Part shown: positions 51,615 to 61,441 of the stretch, one piece after another
Position numbering within the stretch: position 1 is the stretch's first letter
Layout of the letters: every line of letters starts with the position of its first letter
Assembly: GCA_001796335.1 (NCBI GenBank)
Contig: MGMF01000028.1
Location: forward strand, 1-64,000
Length of the DNA: 64,000 nucleotides
Reading direction: 5' to 3'
Origin: Chloroflexi bacterium GWB2_49_20
GTDB lineage: Bacteria; Chloroflexota; Anaerolineae; Anaerolineales; Villigracilaceae
The notes under the pieces: generated by a model
Told to the model about the DNA's origin: nothing
What the model saw: only the letters and a program-made list of their open reading frames with translations
Database searches by the model: none
Program-made: the position numbers and the translations under genes

Positions 51615-52334
51615 ATGCCAATAATACTAGAGACAAAACAAATCACAAAACGATTTGGCGAGTTGGCAGCTGTAAACAACTTAAGCTTTGATGTTAATGA
51701 GAAGGAAATATTTGGGATCGCCGGACCGAACGGAGCAGGTAAAACCACTTTGTTTAACGTGATCTCCGGAATCTATTCGGGTTCAGGTGAAATCGATTAT
51801 TTTGGTGAAAGAATTGACCGCCTGCGTCCTTTTCAGGTGTGCCTCAAAGGGATAGCCAGAACGTTCCAAATTCCAACTGTTTTTTCCACGCTAACGGTAT
51901 ACGATAATATTCGTATCGGGGCTCATTTCGGAAATCATTCGCTCAATGAAAAAAAAATCATCAATGACGTATTGGAATTCATAGGTCTTACAGAAAAGCA
52001 GCATATTGAAGCGAAACACCTTCCATTGTTTGATAAAAAATTAACCATGCTTGGAGCGGCTTTAGCAACTGAACCAAAGTTGATTTTGCTTGATGAGCCG
52101 ATCGGTGGTTTAAGCCCGAAAGAAATTAATGAAAGCGTTGAACTATTCAAACGGATCAATAATGAATTAGGAATTACCATAATTGTGATTGAACATTTAA
52201 TGAAAGTATTGATGGCGATCTCGCAACGAATGATGATCATCCATAATGGTGAAAAAATTTGTATTGGTTCACCGGAAGAAGTTGCAAGAGACAAGCAAGT
52301 GATTGAAGTATATCTGGGAGCCGAATATGCTTAA
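51615..52334 (+). CDS. livG: Branched-chain amino-acid-type ABC transporter ATPase, LivG-like
   Basis: ATPase of 239 residues: Walker A GPNGAGKTTLF, Q-loop ARTFQIPTVF, Walker B LILLDEPIGGLSP and switch VIEHLMKVLMAIS, with the LivG-type helix between signature and Walker B. The ABC signature region reads LPLFDKKLTMLGAALATEPK and lacks the usual LSGGQ; Phe-Asp-Lys-Lys stands where Ser-Gly-Gly is expected. I use ATG 51615 with ggag 10 nt upstream, since the longer frame begins inside the preceding hairpin. It pairs with LivF, whose start overlaps its stop. Confidence 0.88.
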   Translation: MPIILETKQITKRFGELAAVNNLSFDVNEKEIFGIAGPNGAGKTTLFNVISGIYSGSGEIDYFGERIDRLRPFQVCLKGIARTFQIPTVFSTLTVYDNIRIGAHFGNHSLNEKKIINDVLEFIGLTEKQHIEAKHLPLFDKKLTMLGAALATEPKLILLDEPIGGLSPKEINESVELFKRINNELGITIIVIEHLMKVLMAISQRMMIIHNGEKICIGSPEEVARDKQVIEVYLGAEYA

Positions 52335-53031
52335 AGTTGACAATATCAATTTCTATTATGGCGAAGTCCAGGTATTAAAAGATGTTTCTCTTAAAGTGGA
52401 AGAGGGAGAGTTTGTTGCAATATTTGGACCCAATGGTCACGGCAAGAGTACACTATTAAAGGTAATCTGCGGGCTGCTCAAGCCTGTTTCAGGTTCAATT
52501 AACTATAATGACCATGTCATTAGTCGTTTATCCACCCAAGCTATTGTCGAGATGGGTTTGGTTTACATCCCCGAAGACCGCAACTTGTTTCCTGAAATGA
52601 CTGTAGCCGAAAACCTGAGAATGGGGGCATATGTAAAGCATGCCAGATCGAAGATGAAAGAAAACTTTGAGTTGGTCTATCAGCTCTTTCCAAAGCTCAA
52701 AACCCTCAACGATCGTACAGTATCAGGATTGAGCGGAGGGGAAGCCCGCATGTTGGCGATTGGACGGGGGTTGATGTCAAGTCCTAAATTCCTGGCTATC
52801 GATGAGCCATCTTTTGGACTTGCACCAAACCTGCGAGTGGATGTTTTTAAAGCCATCGAGGAGATCCGTCAGAGAGGTGCAACCATCCTGCTTGTCGAAC
52901 AAAGTACTTTCATTGCTTCAAACTATGCTAACCGTATCTACGCCATTGAAGATGGGAAAATCATATTTGAAGGCAGTAAAGAGGAAGCCAATCACAACGA
53001 AGAAATCCGTAAGATGTTCCTGGGAATCTAA
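52327..53031 (+). CDS. livF: Branched-chain amino-acid-type ABC transporter ATPase, LivF-like
   Basis: ATPase of 234 residues: Walker A GPNGHGKSTLL, LVYIPEDRNLFPEMTVAENL as the LivF-type Q-loop region, signature LSGGEARMLAIGRGL, Walker B FLAIDEPSFGLAP and switch His replaced by Gln in LVEQSTFIAS, as is normal for LivF (VEQ). ATG 52327 lies 6 nt after gggag and overlaps the LivG stop by 8 nt. Confidence 0.92.
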   Translation: MLKVDNINFYYGEVQVLKDVSLKVEEGEFVAIFGPNGHGKSTLLKVICGLLKPVSGSINYNDHVISRLSTQAIVEMGLVYIPEDRNLFPEMTVAENLRMGAYVKHARSKMKENFELVYQLFPKLKTLNDRTVSGLSGGEARMLAIGRGLMSSPKFLAIDEPSFGLAPNLRVDVFKAIEEIRQRGATILLVEQSTFIASNYANRIYAIEDGKIIFEGSKEEANHNEEIRKMFLGI

Positions 53032-53047
53032 GAGGAGGATTCACTCA

Positions 53048-53920
53048 ATGGATCTCGACACCTTCATTAACCTTTTACTGGCAGGTATCACCCTGGGAAC
53101 AGTCTATCTGATGATGGCGATGGGCCTGACATTGGTATATGGCGTCACCAAGGTGTTCAACTATGCACAAGGATCATTTTTTAGTTGGGGTGGTTACCTG
53201 GCATGGTACCTTTCCGTCGGAGTACTGGGATGGAATTATTATCTTGTCATTCCGATAACTCTTGTAGTTATGTTTATTGCTGGAATGATTTTTGAAAAAG
53301 TAATTATTTTACCCTTGCGCCGTTTCCCGGGTTGGGATTTCACAGTTATTATTGTGACCCTCGGATGTAGTTTGGCACTTGATAATTTAATACTTGTAAT
53401 ATTTGGACCATTAAGCAAGACCATTCCCCATCTAATGGAAGGGACGCTTAAAATTGGAAAGTTTGTAGTTGCACAACATGATGTCCTTATGTTGGTTATT
53501 GGTATATTGATGTTCATTATTTTGCAACTTTTCTTATCGAAAACCTGGATCGGGTTGGCGTTACGGGCTGTATCGCAGGATAATGTGGGTGCAAAGATAG
53601 TCGGGCTGCCATTAAATACCTTGTACAGCGTGGCGTTTGGTATTGCTGGTTTGCTTTCAGCTGTGGCGGCCATCCTGCTCGCCCCACGCACATTGTTATA
53701 CCCCTTGGTAGGATGGTCTACTCTTCTTAAGGCATTTGTTGTAATTGTTTTAGGTGGTTTGGGTAATATCAAAGGAACAGTGATCGCTGCATTTGCTCTC
53801 TCAATTGCCGAAATATTTCTTTCTTATTTCCTTGGTGGTATCTGGGCAATGCCTCTCTTCCTGGCAGTATTGGTTGTTCTCCTGGTATTTAAACCGAAAG
53901 GACTGTTTGGATCATGGTAA
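53048..53920 (+). CDS. livH: Branched-chain amino-acid-type ABC permease, LivH-like
   Basis: Membrane permease of 290 residues with about eight spans. It starts MDLDTFINLLLAGITLGTVYLMMAMGLTLVYGVTKVFNYAQG, the standard LivH N-terminus. The cytoplasmic motif is LALRAVSQDNVGAKIVGLPLN, followed by AFVVIVLGGLGNIKGTVIAAF. ATG 53048 follows aggagg; the frame is open further upstream inside livF but that part is not family-like. It overlaps livM by 7 nt. Confidence 0.93.
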   Translation: MDLDTFINLLLAGITLGTVYLMMAMGLTLVYGVTKVFNYAQGSFFSWGGYLAWYLSVGVLGWNYYLVIPITLVVMFIAGMIFEKVIILPLRRFPGWDFTVIIVTLGCSLALDNLILVIFGPLSKTIPHLMEGTLKIGKFVVAQHDVLMLVIGILMFIILQLFLSKTWIGLALRAVSQDNVGAKIVGLPLNTLYSVAFGIAGLLSAVAAILLAPRTLLYPLVGWSTLLKAFVVIVLGGLGNIKGTVIAAFALSIAEIFLSYFLGGIWAMPLFLAVLVVLLVFKPKGLFGSW

Positions 53921-54924
53921 ATAACCTTTTAAAAAACCTTTCAAGGATTGGCTTACTATTATTATTAGCCATCCTCCCGATTCTGTTCCATGACAATGAT
54001 CACATTATGAACATCATCATCCTGTGCCTTATTTGGGGGGTTGTGGCTGCTTCCTGGGATCTGATCTTGGGCTATGCCAACCTCTTTTCCTTTGGCCACC
54101 TTTCTTTTTTCGTTATCGGCGGTTATGCCTCAGGATTGCTTGCAAAATATATTGGATTAACGCCCTGGCTGGGTTATATCGCGGGTGGTATTGCGGCTGC
54201 GATAATAGGTTTTCTCATTGGCATCCCCTGTCTCCGATTAAAAGGAATGTATCTGGCGATTGTGACCTTTTCATTGAACTTCGTATTACCAACACTTATC
54301 GTTTGGGCAGGACCCGGAAAATTTGAAAATTTCTCAACAGGAGGATCTTGGGGTTTAACCAGGATACCGGCTCCAAGTCTGTTTGGTTATGTTTTTACCC
54401 GCCAGGAACTTGTGCCCTGGTATTACCTTTCCCTTGGATTTTTTATCATGTTCCTGTCCATTATTTACTTAATTATCAAGTCCAATATCGGTCTGGCATT
54501 TATTGCCCTACGTGATGCTGAACCACAAGCAAAATCATTGGGGGTTAATGAATATAAATATAAGCTTCTTGTGTTTGCATTATCTGCCTTTATCGCAGGC
54601 TCTGCTGGGGCTTATTATGCTTCCTACTTCTCTTTGATTTCACCAGCCTCGATGAACCTGGATGTGTTCTTGATCGTATTGGTAATGGTTCTATTTGGGG
54701 GTTTGGGTGTTTTCCCCGGAGCCGCGATAGGTGCATTTATTATCACCATTGTCAACGAGCTTTTGCGCCCAACTCTGGAATGGCGTTTGGTGATCCTGGG
54801 AACCATCGTGATTCTGACGATGATGTTTATGCCCAAAGGGATCATGGATATCCTTGCATTACTAGGTCGACTGATGAAACGCATATTAAATATTAGGAGG
54901 TCATCAAAATCAACTCCAGCTTAA
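53914..54924 (+). CDS. livM: Branched-chain amino-acid-type ABC permease, LivM-like
   Basis: Second permease, 336 residues and about ten hydrophobic segments. LivM hallmarks are WDLILGYANLFSFGHLSFFVIGGYASG, GIPCLRLKGMYLAIVTFSLNF, FIALRDAEPQAKSLGVNEYKYKLLVFALSAFIAGSAGAYYA, and VLFGGLGVFPGAAIGAF. It ends the importer operon; the M20 gene begins 121 nt later with no clear terminator between. Confidence 0.93.
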   Translation: MVNNLLKNLSRIGLLLLLAILPILFHDNDHIMNIIILCLIWGVVAASWDLILGYANLFSFGHLSFFVIGGYASGLLAKYIGLTPWLGYIAGGIAAAIIGFLIGIPCLRLKGMYLAIVTFSLNFVLPTLIVWAGPGKFENFSTGGSWGLTRIPAPSLFGYVFTRQELVPWYYLSLGFFIMFLSIIYLIIKSNIGLAFIALRDAEPQAKSLGVNEYKYKLLVFALSAFIAGSAGAYYASYFSLISPASMNLDVFLIVLVMVLFGGLGVFPGAAIGAFIITIVNELLRPTLEWRLVILGTIVILTMMFMPKGIMDILALLGRLMKRILNIRRSSKSTPA

Positions 54925-55045
54925 GCCAATGAGCATACGGTGATCAACATTTATTAGAAGCATGATTAACAATTATATCGGACTGTTGATATTTGACTCT
55001 GTGGGTTCACCATAAAAAAGAATAAATGACAAAGAGGAGAGAAGA

Positions 55046-56353
55046 ATGATTACTGAAAAAATAAAAATGGATGTCTTTAGGGCTGTAGAAAACCTTAAGG
55101 ACGAAATGGTAAATTCCCTTGCGGATATTATTCAAATTCCAAGTATCGATCCGTATATCGACCCTGACCTCAAAGCTGAGCGAATTGGTGGCGAAACACA
55201 AGTAAATAAGTGCTTAAAGATCGTAATGGAATCGTTTGGATTGCAGACAGATCTGTGGGAAGAGGAAGAAGGTCGCGCCAACCTTGTAGGAGTGTGTAAA
55301 GGATCAGGCGGTGGGCGGTCATTGCTATTTAATGGGCACATAGATATAGTCGCTCCTGGTCCGTTGGAATTGTGGAATATTGCCGATCCTTACAGCGGTA
55401 AAGTAATTAATGGAAAGATCTATGGACGCGGCGCGGTCGATATGAAGGGTGGGGTTGTTGCCGCTATTTATGCTCTTAAAGCACTGCTCAAAGCAGGTTA
55501 TCAACCTAAGGGAGATGTCCTTGTTGAAGCCGTACCAGGCGAGGAGATGATGCAGCATGAAATTGGCACCTCTGCAACTGTAAAACGCGGTCATCGTGCT
55601 GATGCAGGAATTGTAGTAGAAGCCTCGGCTCCTCCTTATCGACTGGCAATCATCACAGCCTCTCCTGGTGTATTATTCCTTAAGATCAAGATTAAGGGCA
55701 AAGCTGCGCATTCTACCTTGCGTGATGAGGTAATTAGAGCTGGAGGGCGTGGTAGCGCAGTTGCAGTTTCAGCAGTCGATAAAGCTATGATCATCTACAA
55801 CGGATTAATTAAATTGGAAGAAGAATGGGGACAAACTAAATCTCACCCAGCTTTCTCGCGCCCCGGGCACTTTACGATTTGTCCTACATCCTTCGCAGGA
55901 GGTCTTGGCGGAATTTTTTTCATCCCCGAGGAATGTACGCTTACTTATGTGATAATACATGCTCCTCAGGAAACAAAGGAACAAGTGATAAAAGAAATCG
56001 AAACACATGTACACAACCTTTCCCAGACGGATTCTTGGCTACGTGATAATCCACCGGAATTTGATTGGTGGGGAGGTTGGTGGTGGCCGCCATATGATGT
56101 TCCTAAAGATAGCCCCATCTGTAGAGCAGCTGCAATTGCGTATGAATCGGTCCTCAACGAACCTGCCAAGTATAACGGCTTCACAGCAGTAGATGATGCT
56201 ACGTTTCTTAACCAAGCTGGTATACCAACAATTACAATGGGTCCAGGAAGCATAGAGATCGCTCATACAGCCAATGAATTTATTGAGATCGAAGATTTAG
56301 TTGATGCAGCCAAAATATATGCGCTCACTATTGTTGAATGGTGTGGCATCTAA
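55046..56353 (+). CDS. M20-family deacylase/peptidase, first of a tandem pair
   Basis: Metal-dependent amidase of 435 residues (ArgE/DapE/aminoacylase family). Metal and catalytic residues are visible: His-x-Asp in NGHIDIVAPGP, the bridging Asp in GRGAVDMKGG, the Glu pair in VPGEEMMQHEIG, an acidic ligand in VVEASAPPY and the C-terminal His in IAHTANEFIEI. The dimerisation domain lies between about 190 and 310. There is no signal peptide. It likely removes an acyl or carbamoyl group from the amino acid imported by the Liv system. The ribosome-binding site is gaggagagaag. A close copy follows at 56715. Confidence 0.92.
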   Translation: MITEKIKMDVFRAVENLKDEMVNSLADIIQIPSIDPYIDPDLKAERIGGETQVNKCLKIVMESFGLQTDLWEEEEGRANLVGVCKGSGGGRSLLFNGHIDIVAPGPLELWNIADPYSGKVINGKIYGRGAVDMKGGVVAAIYALKALLKAGYQPKGDVLVEAVPGEEMMQHEIGTSATVKRGHRADAGIVVEASAPPYRLAIITASPGVLFLKIKIKGKAAHSTLRDEVIRAGGRGSAVAVSAVDKAMIIYNGLIKLEEEWGQTKSHPAFSRPGHFTICPTSFAGGLGGIFFIPEECTLTYVIIHAPQETKEQVIKEIETHVHNLSQTDSWLRDNPPEFDWWGGWWWPPYDVPKDSPICRAAAIAYESVLNEPAKYNGFTAVDDATFLNQAGIPTITMGPGSIEIAHTANEFIEIEDLVDAAKIYALTIVEWCGI

Positions 56354-56714
56354 AGTAGCATATAACAATGCCGACCTAAAAAATTCAGGGTTTTTAGGAT
56401 TCTTGAAATTTCCTCAATAACTGTAAATTAAACATAATCGAGCTGCAAACCAATATTACGAGACTGTTAATACATAAAAATGTACGATGTGATTTGATGC
56501 GATATTATGAAATTGCATCCAGAATGATCCGCATTCACGGTGGCGATTTTACAAAAGATTCACCAGAACGAGAGGAAGGTTCTGGTTCTGAAACCCGGCG
56601 AATGAATATCTTCCTGTAATTTGAGCAAGTTGACAAGGTTTCTTGCATCTAACAATCTCAGTTTTTTCTAAGGGAGCAATTTCGAAATAGAAGAATAATT
56701 GACTTGGAGGATAT
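56354..56714. other. 361-nt gap between the two M20 genes
   Basis: No gene recognised. An 8-bp inverted repeat (CCTAAAAA at 56375-56382 with TTTTTAGG at 56391-56398) just after the first M20 gene may act as a terminator, in which case the second M20 gene has its own promoter. A TTGACA at 56630 lacks a well-spaced -10 element. Confidence 0.4.
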
Positions 56715-58034
56715 ATGATTGATGAAGAGATCAAGAATAATGTAATAAAAGCTGTAAATAGCCTGGAAGACGAAATGATCAAGGTCATTTCTGACATTAT
56801 TCAAATTCCAAGTATAAATCCATATCTGGATATTAACTTAAAAGATGAGCGAATCGGAGGTGAATCACGGGTCAATGCATACCTCAAACCTGTGATGGAA
56901 TCCTTTGGATTGGAAACAGATATGTGGGAAGAAGAACCAGGGCGGGCCAACCTGGTAGGTGTGTGTAAAGGCACCTCTGGCGGACGTTCACTTATCTTCA
57001 ACGGGCATATTGATACAGTTGCCCCAGGTCCATTGGAATTATGGACTGTTGCTGAACCATTCAGCGGCAAGGTGATCAATGGAAGAATTTATGGGCGCGG
57101 CACAACCGATATGAAAGGTGGGGATGTCGCTGCAATTTATGCGCTTAAAGCATTACTGAAAGCTGGTTACAAGCCCAAAGGGGATGTTATTGTTGAAACC
57201 GTTGCAGGCGAAGAGATGATGCAACCCGAAATTGGTACATCAGCCGCTGTCAAACGTGGTTATCGAGCTGACGCTGCGATAGTAGTGGAAGGATCGGCTC
57301 CTCCTTATCGGTTGGCAATCTTGACAGCCTCTCCCGGGGTTCTGCTTCTGAAGGTGACCATTCATGGCAAAGCAGCGCATTCATCCATGCGCGATGAAGT
57401 GATCAGGGCTGGTGGACGTGGCAAAGATGTAGCTGTCTCAGCAGTCGATAAAGCTATGATCATCTTCAATGGTCTAAAAAACCTCGAAGATGAATGGGGT
57501 CAAACGAAAACCCACCCGGCTTTTACACGTCCGGGGCATTTTACTCTTTGTCCAACAACATTTGCAGGTGGTTTGAACGGAATTGCTTTCATCCCTGAGG
57601 AATGTTTGATAACATATGTGATCTGGCATGCACCTCAAGAGACCAAAGAACAAGTGATGAAAGAAATCGAAACATACCTCTCACAACTTGCCAAAACTGA
57701 TTCCTGGCTGCGAGAAAATCCACCAGAGCTGGATTGGTCAGGAGGATGGTGGTGGCCACCCTACGATATTTCCAAAGATGCACCCATTTGTAAAGCAGCT
57801 GCTGTTGCCTGTGAAGCAGTGTTAAATGAACCTGCCAAGTATTATGGCTTCACTGCCGTTGATGATGCTACTTTCTTGAACCAGGCAGGTATTCCTACTA
57901 TTACTTTGGGTCCAGGAAGTATAGAAGTTGCACATACTGCCAATGAATATATTGAAATTAATGATTTACTAGATGCAACAAAGATCTATGCGATGATAAT
58001 CATTGAATGGTGTGGTGTCACTAATACTGGATAA
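56715..58034 (+). CDS. M20-family deacylase/peptidase, second of a tandem pair
   Basis: Paralogue of the previous gene, 439 residues, very similar over its whole length, including the unusual Trp-rich segment GGWWWPPYD. All metal-site motifs are kept: NGHIDTVAPGP, GRGTTDMKGG, VAGEEMMQPEIG, VVEGSAPPY and VAHTANEYIEI. The ribosome-binding site is cttggaggat. Both copies look active, so the pair may differ in acyl or amino-acid preference or simply raise dosage. Confidence 0.92.
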   Translation: MIDEEIKNNVIKAVNSLEDEMIKVISDIIQIPSINPYLDINLKDERIGGESRVNAYLKPVMESFGLETDMWEEEPGRANLVGVCKGTSGGRSLIFNGHIDTVAPGPLELWTVAEPFSGKVINGRIYGRGTTDMKGGDVAAIYALKALLKAGYKPKGDVIVETVAGEEMMQPEIGTSAAVKRGYRADAAIVVEGSAPPYRLAILTASPGVLLLKVTIHGKAAHSSMRDEVIRAGGRGKDVAVSAVDKAMIIFNGLKNLEDEWGQTKTHPAFTRPGHFTLCPTTFAGGLNGIAFIPEECLITYVIWHAPQETKEQVMKEIETYLSQLAKTDSWLRENPPELDWSGGWWWPPYDISKDAPICKAAAVACEAVLNEPAKYYGFTAVDDATFLNQAGIPTITLGPGSIEVAHTANEYIEINDLLDATKIYAMIIIEWCGVTNTG

Positions 58035-58255
58035 ATTCATGCGATTCAAAATTCCATAGTGCATTCATGTAAAAGAGAAAATATTAGAAATGCATGGCGA
58101 TCTGATACGTGCCATTCAAACCTGCAAGACAATCTTGGTTGATGCTTAGGTAGTTATTGATGAAAAATCCATTAAATTGCGATTGATTTGATCAAGGTTT
58201 TCAAATTACGATATATTATTCAACAATTTTAAAACATCTCTAAAAGGATTGTAAA

Positions 58256-59647
58256 ATGAAAAATTCATTAGTTCATCGTTTTATACCAAATAGCGCTCCT
58301 GGAGTACGGGAGGAAATGCTTAAGGTAACAGGATATAAAACTGTTGACGAAATTTATGAGGAAATTCCTGAAGCTCTTCGTTTTAAAGGAGAGTTGAAAC
58401 TTCCCAAAGAGCCAGTTTCAGAAATGGAAGTTGACAGGAGGATTAAACGTTCTTTATCAAAGAATCGCACGACACAGGAAATGTTAAGTTTTTTGGGTGC
58501 TGGATGTTGGTTTCACTATGTACCCGCATTGTGTGGCGAAATCACCGGTCGTTCGGAGTTCCTGACAGCGTATGCAGGTGGTGATTGGGCGGATCATGGT
58601 CGGTACCAGGCCATGTTCGAATACCAAAGTATGATGGGGGATTTATTAGATATGGATGTGGTATCTGCTCCAGTCTATGATGGAACTACCGCTGCTGGAG
58701 ACGCTCTTCATATTGCATCGCGCGCAACCGGTGGTACAGAAATATTGATACCAAGCACAATCAGCCCGAATACACTTGCCACGATTAGAAATTATGCTGA
58801 TCCTTGGTTGGACTTGAAAATGATTGATCATGACCCCAAAACTGGCCTAATGGACTTGGATGATCTTAAACGCAAACTGTCTTCTAAGACAACTGCCGTG
58901 TTTGTTGAAAATCCCAGTTACCTGGGTTTCATTGAGGATCAATGCGAAGAGATCGCCGGTATCGCACATAGGGTAGGAGCATTACTTATCGCAAGTATCA
59001 ATCCAATTTCCCTGGGTTTGCTAGCTGCACCTGGAGAATATGGAGCAGATATCGCTTGTGGTGAAGGGCAGCCAATGGGCATGACCCAAAGTTGTGGTGG
59101 CGCTACAATGGGAATCCTGGCAGTAAATGATTCTGATCGTTTCCTGACACTATTGCCTTCATACTTGGTAGGTATTTCTAATACCATTGTTCCAGGAGAG
59201 TTGGCTTTCTCATGGCACACGCTTTGGGATCGTATGCTTTATTCAACACGCGCTCATGCCAGGTCGTTTACCGGTACATCATCATGGTTATGGGGAATCT
59301 CTGCAGCTGTTTATATGGCGTTATTGGGTTTCGAAGGGATTAAACAGCTAGGAAAGACAAATATGCAAAATACCCAATATGCGATTGATATTCTGTCAAA
59401 GATTCCAGGTATAAAGACTCCTCTATTCTCATCGGTTCATTTCAATGAGTTTGTAATTAATTTCGATGGAACTGGTAAGACAGTAGCGGTGATTAATAAG
59501 GCCTTGTTCGAGAAAAGTATCTTGGGTGGGAAAGATCTCACAAATGATTTTCCGGACCTAGGACAATCGGCGTTGTATTGTGTCACCGAGATGCTCCGGA
59601 AAGAGGATATTGACAGGCTTGCTGATGTTCTGAGAACAATTATTTAA
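58256..59647 (+). CDS. gcvPA: Glycine dehydrogenase (decarboxylating) subunit 1-like protein
   Basis: Protein of 463 residues matching the N-terminal half of glycine decarboxylase (GcvPA). It begins HRFIPNSAPGVREEMLKVTG and contains FLGAGCWFHYVPALCGEITGRSEFLTAYAGG, YQSMMGDLLDMDVVSAPVYDGTTAAGDAL and GEGQPMGMTQSCGGATMGILA. In the two-subunit P-protein of many bacteria this subunit pairs with GcvPB, encoded here 12 nt downstream. Family members usually show ELTPYQPEISQG-like sequence after the YAGG region; here YQAMFEYQSMMG is diverged. GcvH and GcvT are absent from the window, so a different amino acid or partner is possible. Confidence 0.88.
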   Translation: MKNSLVHRFIPNSAPGVREEMLKVTGYKTVDEIYEEIPEALRFKGELKLPKEPVSEMEVDRRIKRSLSKNRTTQEMLSFLGAGCWFHYVPALCGEITGRSEFLTAYAGGDWADHGRYQAMFEYQSMMGDLLDMDVVSAPVYDGTTAAGDALHIASRATGGTEILIPSTISPNTLATIRNYADPWLDLKMIDHDPKTGLMDLDDLKRKLSSKTTAVFVENPSYLGFIEDQCEEIAGIAHRVGALLIASINPISLGLLAAPGEYGADIACGEGQPMGMTQSCGGATMGILAVNDSDRFLTLLPSYLVGISNTIVPGELAFSWHTLWDRMLYSTRAHARSFTGTSSWLWGISAAVYMALLGFEGIKQLGKTNMQNTQYAIDILSKIPGIKTPLFSSVHFNEFVINFDGTGKTVAVINKALFEKSILGGKDLTNDFPDLGQSALYCVTEMLRKEDIDRLADVLRTII

Positions 59648-59659
59648 TGGAGTAAAACC

Positions 59660-61249
59660 ATGACTAAAACAAATTCCAAAACTACGAAATATCAATACCA
59701 GGAATATGCAGATATTGATACCGGTTATCAGGCTTTGCGATGGCACGAACCTGTGATCTATGAACTGTCCAGAAAAGGCTCACGCAATGAAATCATTCCA
59801 AATGCAGAGAAAGAGATCCAAGTAAAGGTGGGGGATATCACCAAGAAAATCCCTAAAAAAATTTGCCGCAAAACGCCTGCAGCTTTACCAGAATTATCTG
59901 AACCAGAAGTAATGCGCCATTACTTGCGTCTATCTCAAGAGACATTTGGTTATGACTCAGGTGTGAACATTGGCTTGGGCACCTGTACGATGAAATACAG
60001 TCCAAAACTCAATGATCAGCTTGCAAAATTACCATCCATTGCATACCTTCACCCACTGCAGCCTGAAGAAACTTTTCAGGGACTGCTGGAAATCATGTAT
60101 GACCTGCGGACTTGGCTGTGCGAGTTATCTGGTATGGATGAATTTTCTTTTCTACCAAGGGGTGGAGGCCACAGCGTTTATACGAATGCTTGTATTATGC
60201 GCGCATATCATCGTGCAAATGGGAATTTACATAAAAATGAAGTAATTACCTGTGCAGTCTCTCATCCATGTAACGCCGGTTGCCCATCAACTGCAGGGTT
60301 TAAAGTGATTGAGCTTCATCCAAATAAGAATACAGGTGATATTGGTTTAGATCAACTAGAAGCAGTGGTTTCTGATCGCACGGCCGGACTATTCTTGACA
60401 GCACCTTATGATACCGGTGTTTTCGATAGTCAACTTGGAGAGTATGCAAAACTTATCCATTCCTATGGCGGATTGGTTGCGCTTGACCAGGCTAATTTCA
60501 ATGGCGTTATGACGCGTATGCGTGCAGGAGATATTGGCGCTGATTTAATGCATTTCAATTTGCATAAAACCTTTTCAACACCGCATGGATCTGCCGGACC
60601 TGGAGCGGGTGCTATCGGAGTTAAGAAAGAATTGCGTGAATACTTACCGGCACCATTATTAGAATTTGACGGTTCACAATATCACCTAAATTACAATCTT
60701 CCTAAAACAATAGGAAAAACCGGAGTCTTCTACGGTGTAATAATTAATGTATTAAAAGCTTATGCCTGGATCATGAGCATGGGTGAGCAGGGTTTGCGTG
60801 AAGCTTCGGAATGGGCGGTGATCAATAATAACTATCTAATCAAGAAGATGCTTGAAGTGCGTGGTGTTGATATTGCCTGGCCAAACCGCAGAAAACTACA
60901 AGAAGCAAGGTTCCATTTACAGAAAATGAAAGAAGAAACCGGTATTGGATCTGCGGAGGTCAACTTACGTATTGCTGATTTTGGGATTCAAACTTTTTTT
61001 GAAAGTCATGAACCCGTGATTATTCCTGAACCGGTGACACCCGAGGCAAGCGAAGCCGCTTCCAAGGAAGATCTTGATCGGTTTGTAGAAGCATTCCATC
61101 AAATATCTAAAGAAGCATACTCGAATCCTGAGATCATTCGAACTGCTCCTCACCACTGTACGATACACCAGACCAATCTGGAACCATTACTCGACTCTAA
61201 GAGGACCAAAGTAACCTGGAGGGCGTATCAGAAGAGAGGTTTATCATAA
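59660..61249 (+). CDS. gcvPB: Glycine dehydrogenase (decarboxylating) subunit 2-like protein
   Basis: Catalytic half of a split P-protein, 529 residues. The pyridoxal lysine is in HFNLHKTFSTPHGSAGPGAG. Other family blocks are LGTCTMKYSPKLND, LHPLQPEETFQG, LCELSGMDEFSFLPRGGGHSVYTN and DQANFNGVMTRMRAGDIGADLMHFNLHK. Compared with the usual FTLQPAAGAHGE segment, SFLPRGGGHSVY is diverged, which hints at changed substrate handling. It decarboxylates glycine, or a related amino acid, and would normally pass the aminomethyl group to lipoyl-GcvH. Co-transcribed with the subunit 1 gene. Confidence 0.88.
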   Translation: MTKTNSKTTKYQYQEYADIDTGYQALRWHEPVIYELSRKGSRNEIIPNAEKEIQVKVGDITKKIPKKICRKTPAALPELSEPEVMRHYLRLSQETFGYDSGVNIGLGTCTMKYSPKLNDQLAKLPSIAYLHPLQPEETFQGLLEIMYDLRTWLCELSGMDEFSFLPRGGGHSVYTNACIMRAYHRANGNLHKNEVITCAVSHPCNAGCPSTAGFKVIELHPNKNTGDIGLDQLEAVVSDRTAGLFLTAPYDTGVFDSQLGEYAKLIHSYGGLVALDQANFNGVMTRMRAGDIGADLMHFNLHKTFSTPHGSAGPGAGAIGVKKELREYLPAPLLEFDGSQYHLNYNLPKTIGKTGVFYGVIINVLKAYAWIMSMGEQGLREASEWAVINNNYLIKKMLEVRGVDIAWPNRRKLQEARFHLQKMKEETGIGSAEVNLRIADFGIQTFFESHEPVIIPEPVTPEASEAASKEDLDRFVEAFHQISKEAYSNPEIIRTAPHHCTIHQTNLEPLLDSKRTKVTWRAYQKRGLS

Positions 61250-61441
61250 TCGATCGGTTTGCCTTCTTTCGAATGGATTGACTATTTTAGAGCTATTTAG
61301 TGATTGGAAGATCTTGAGATTAATATTTTCCAGACATTTTTCCTCTTTTATCCTTATTCATAGAGGAATATTTATAGAATTAATGTACCTGACATGCATG
61401 AGAAGATAGCGATCCTACCTGATCATTGGAGTGAATAAAAT

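Noticed and set aside
52802-53047. Long N-terminal extension of the LivH frame into livF
   Set aside because: It is the shifted frame of livF; the family N-terminus and an aggagg site fix the start at 53048.
58035-58255. Glycine riboswitch upstream of the GcvP-like pair
   Set aside because: The 221-nt leader shows no tandem glycine-aptamer-like structure by eye.
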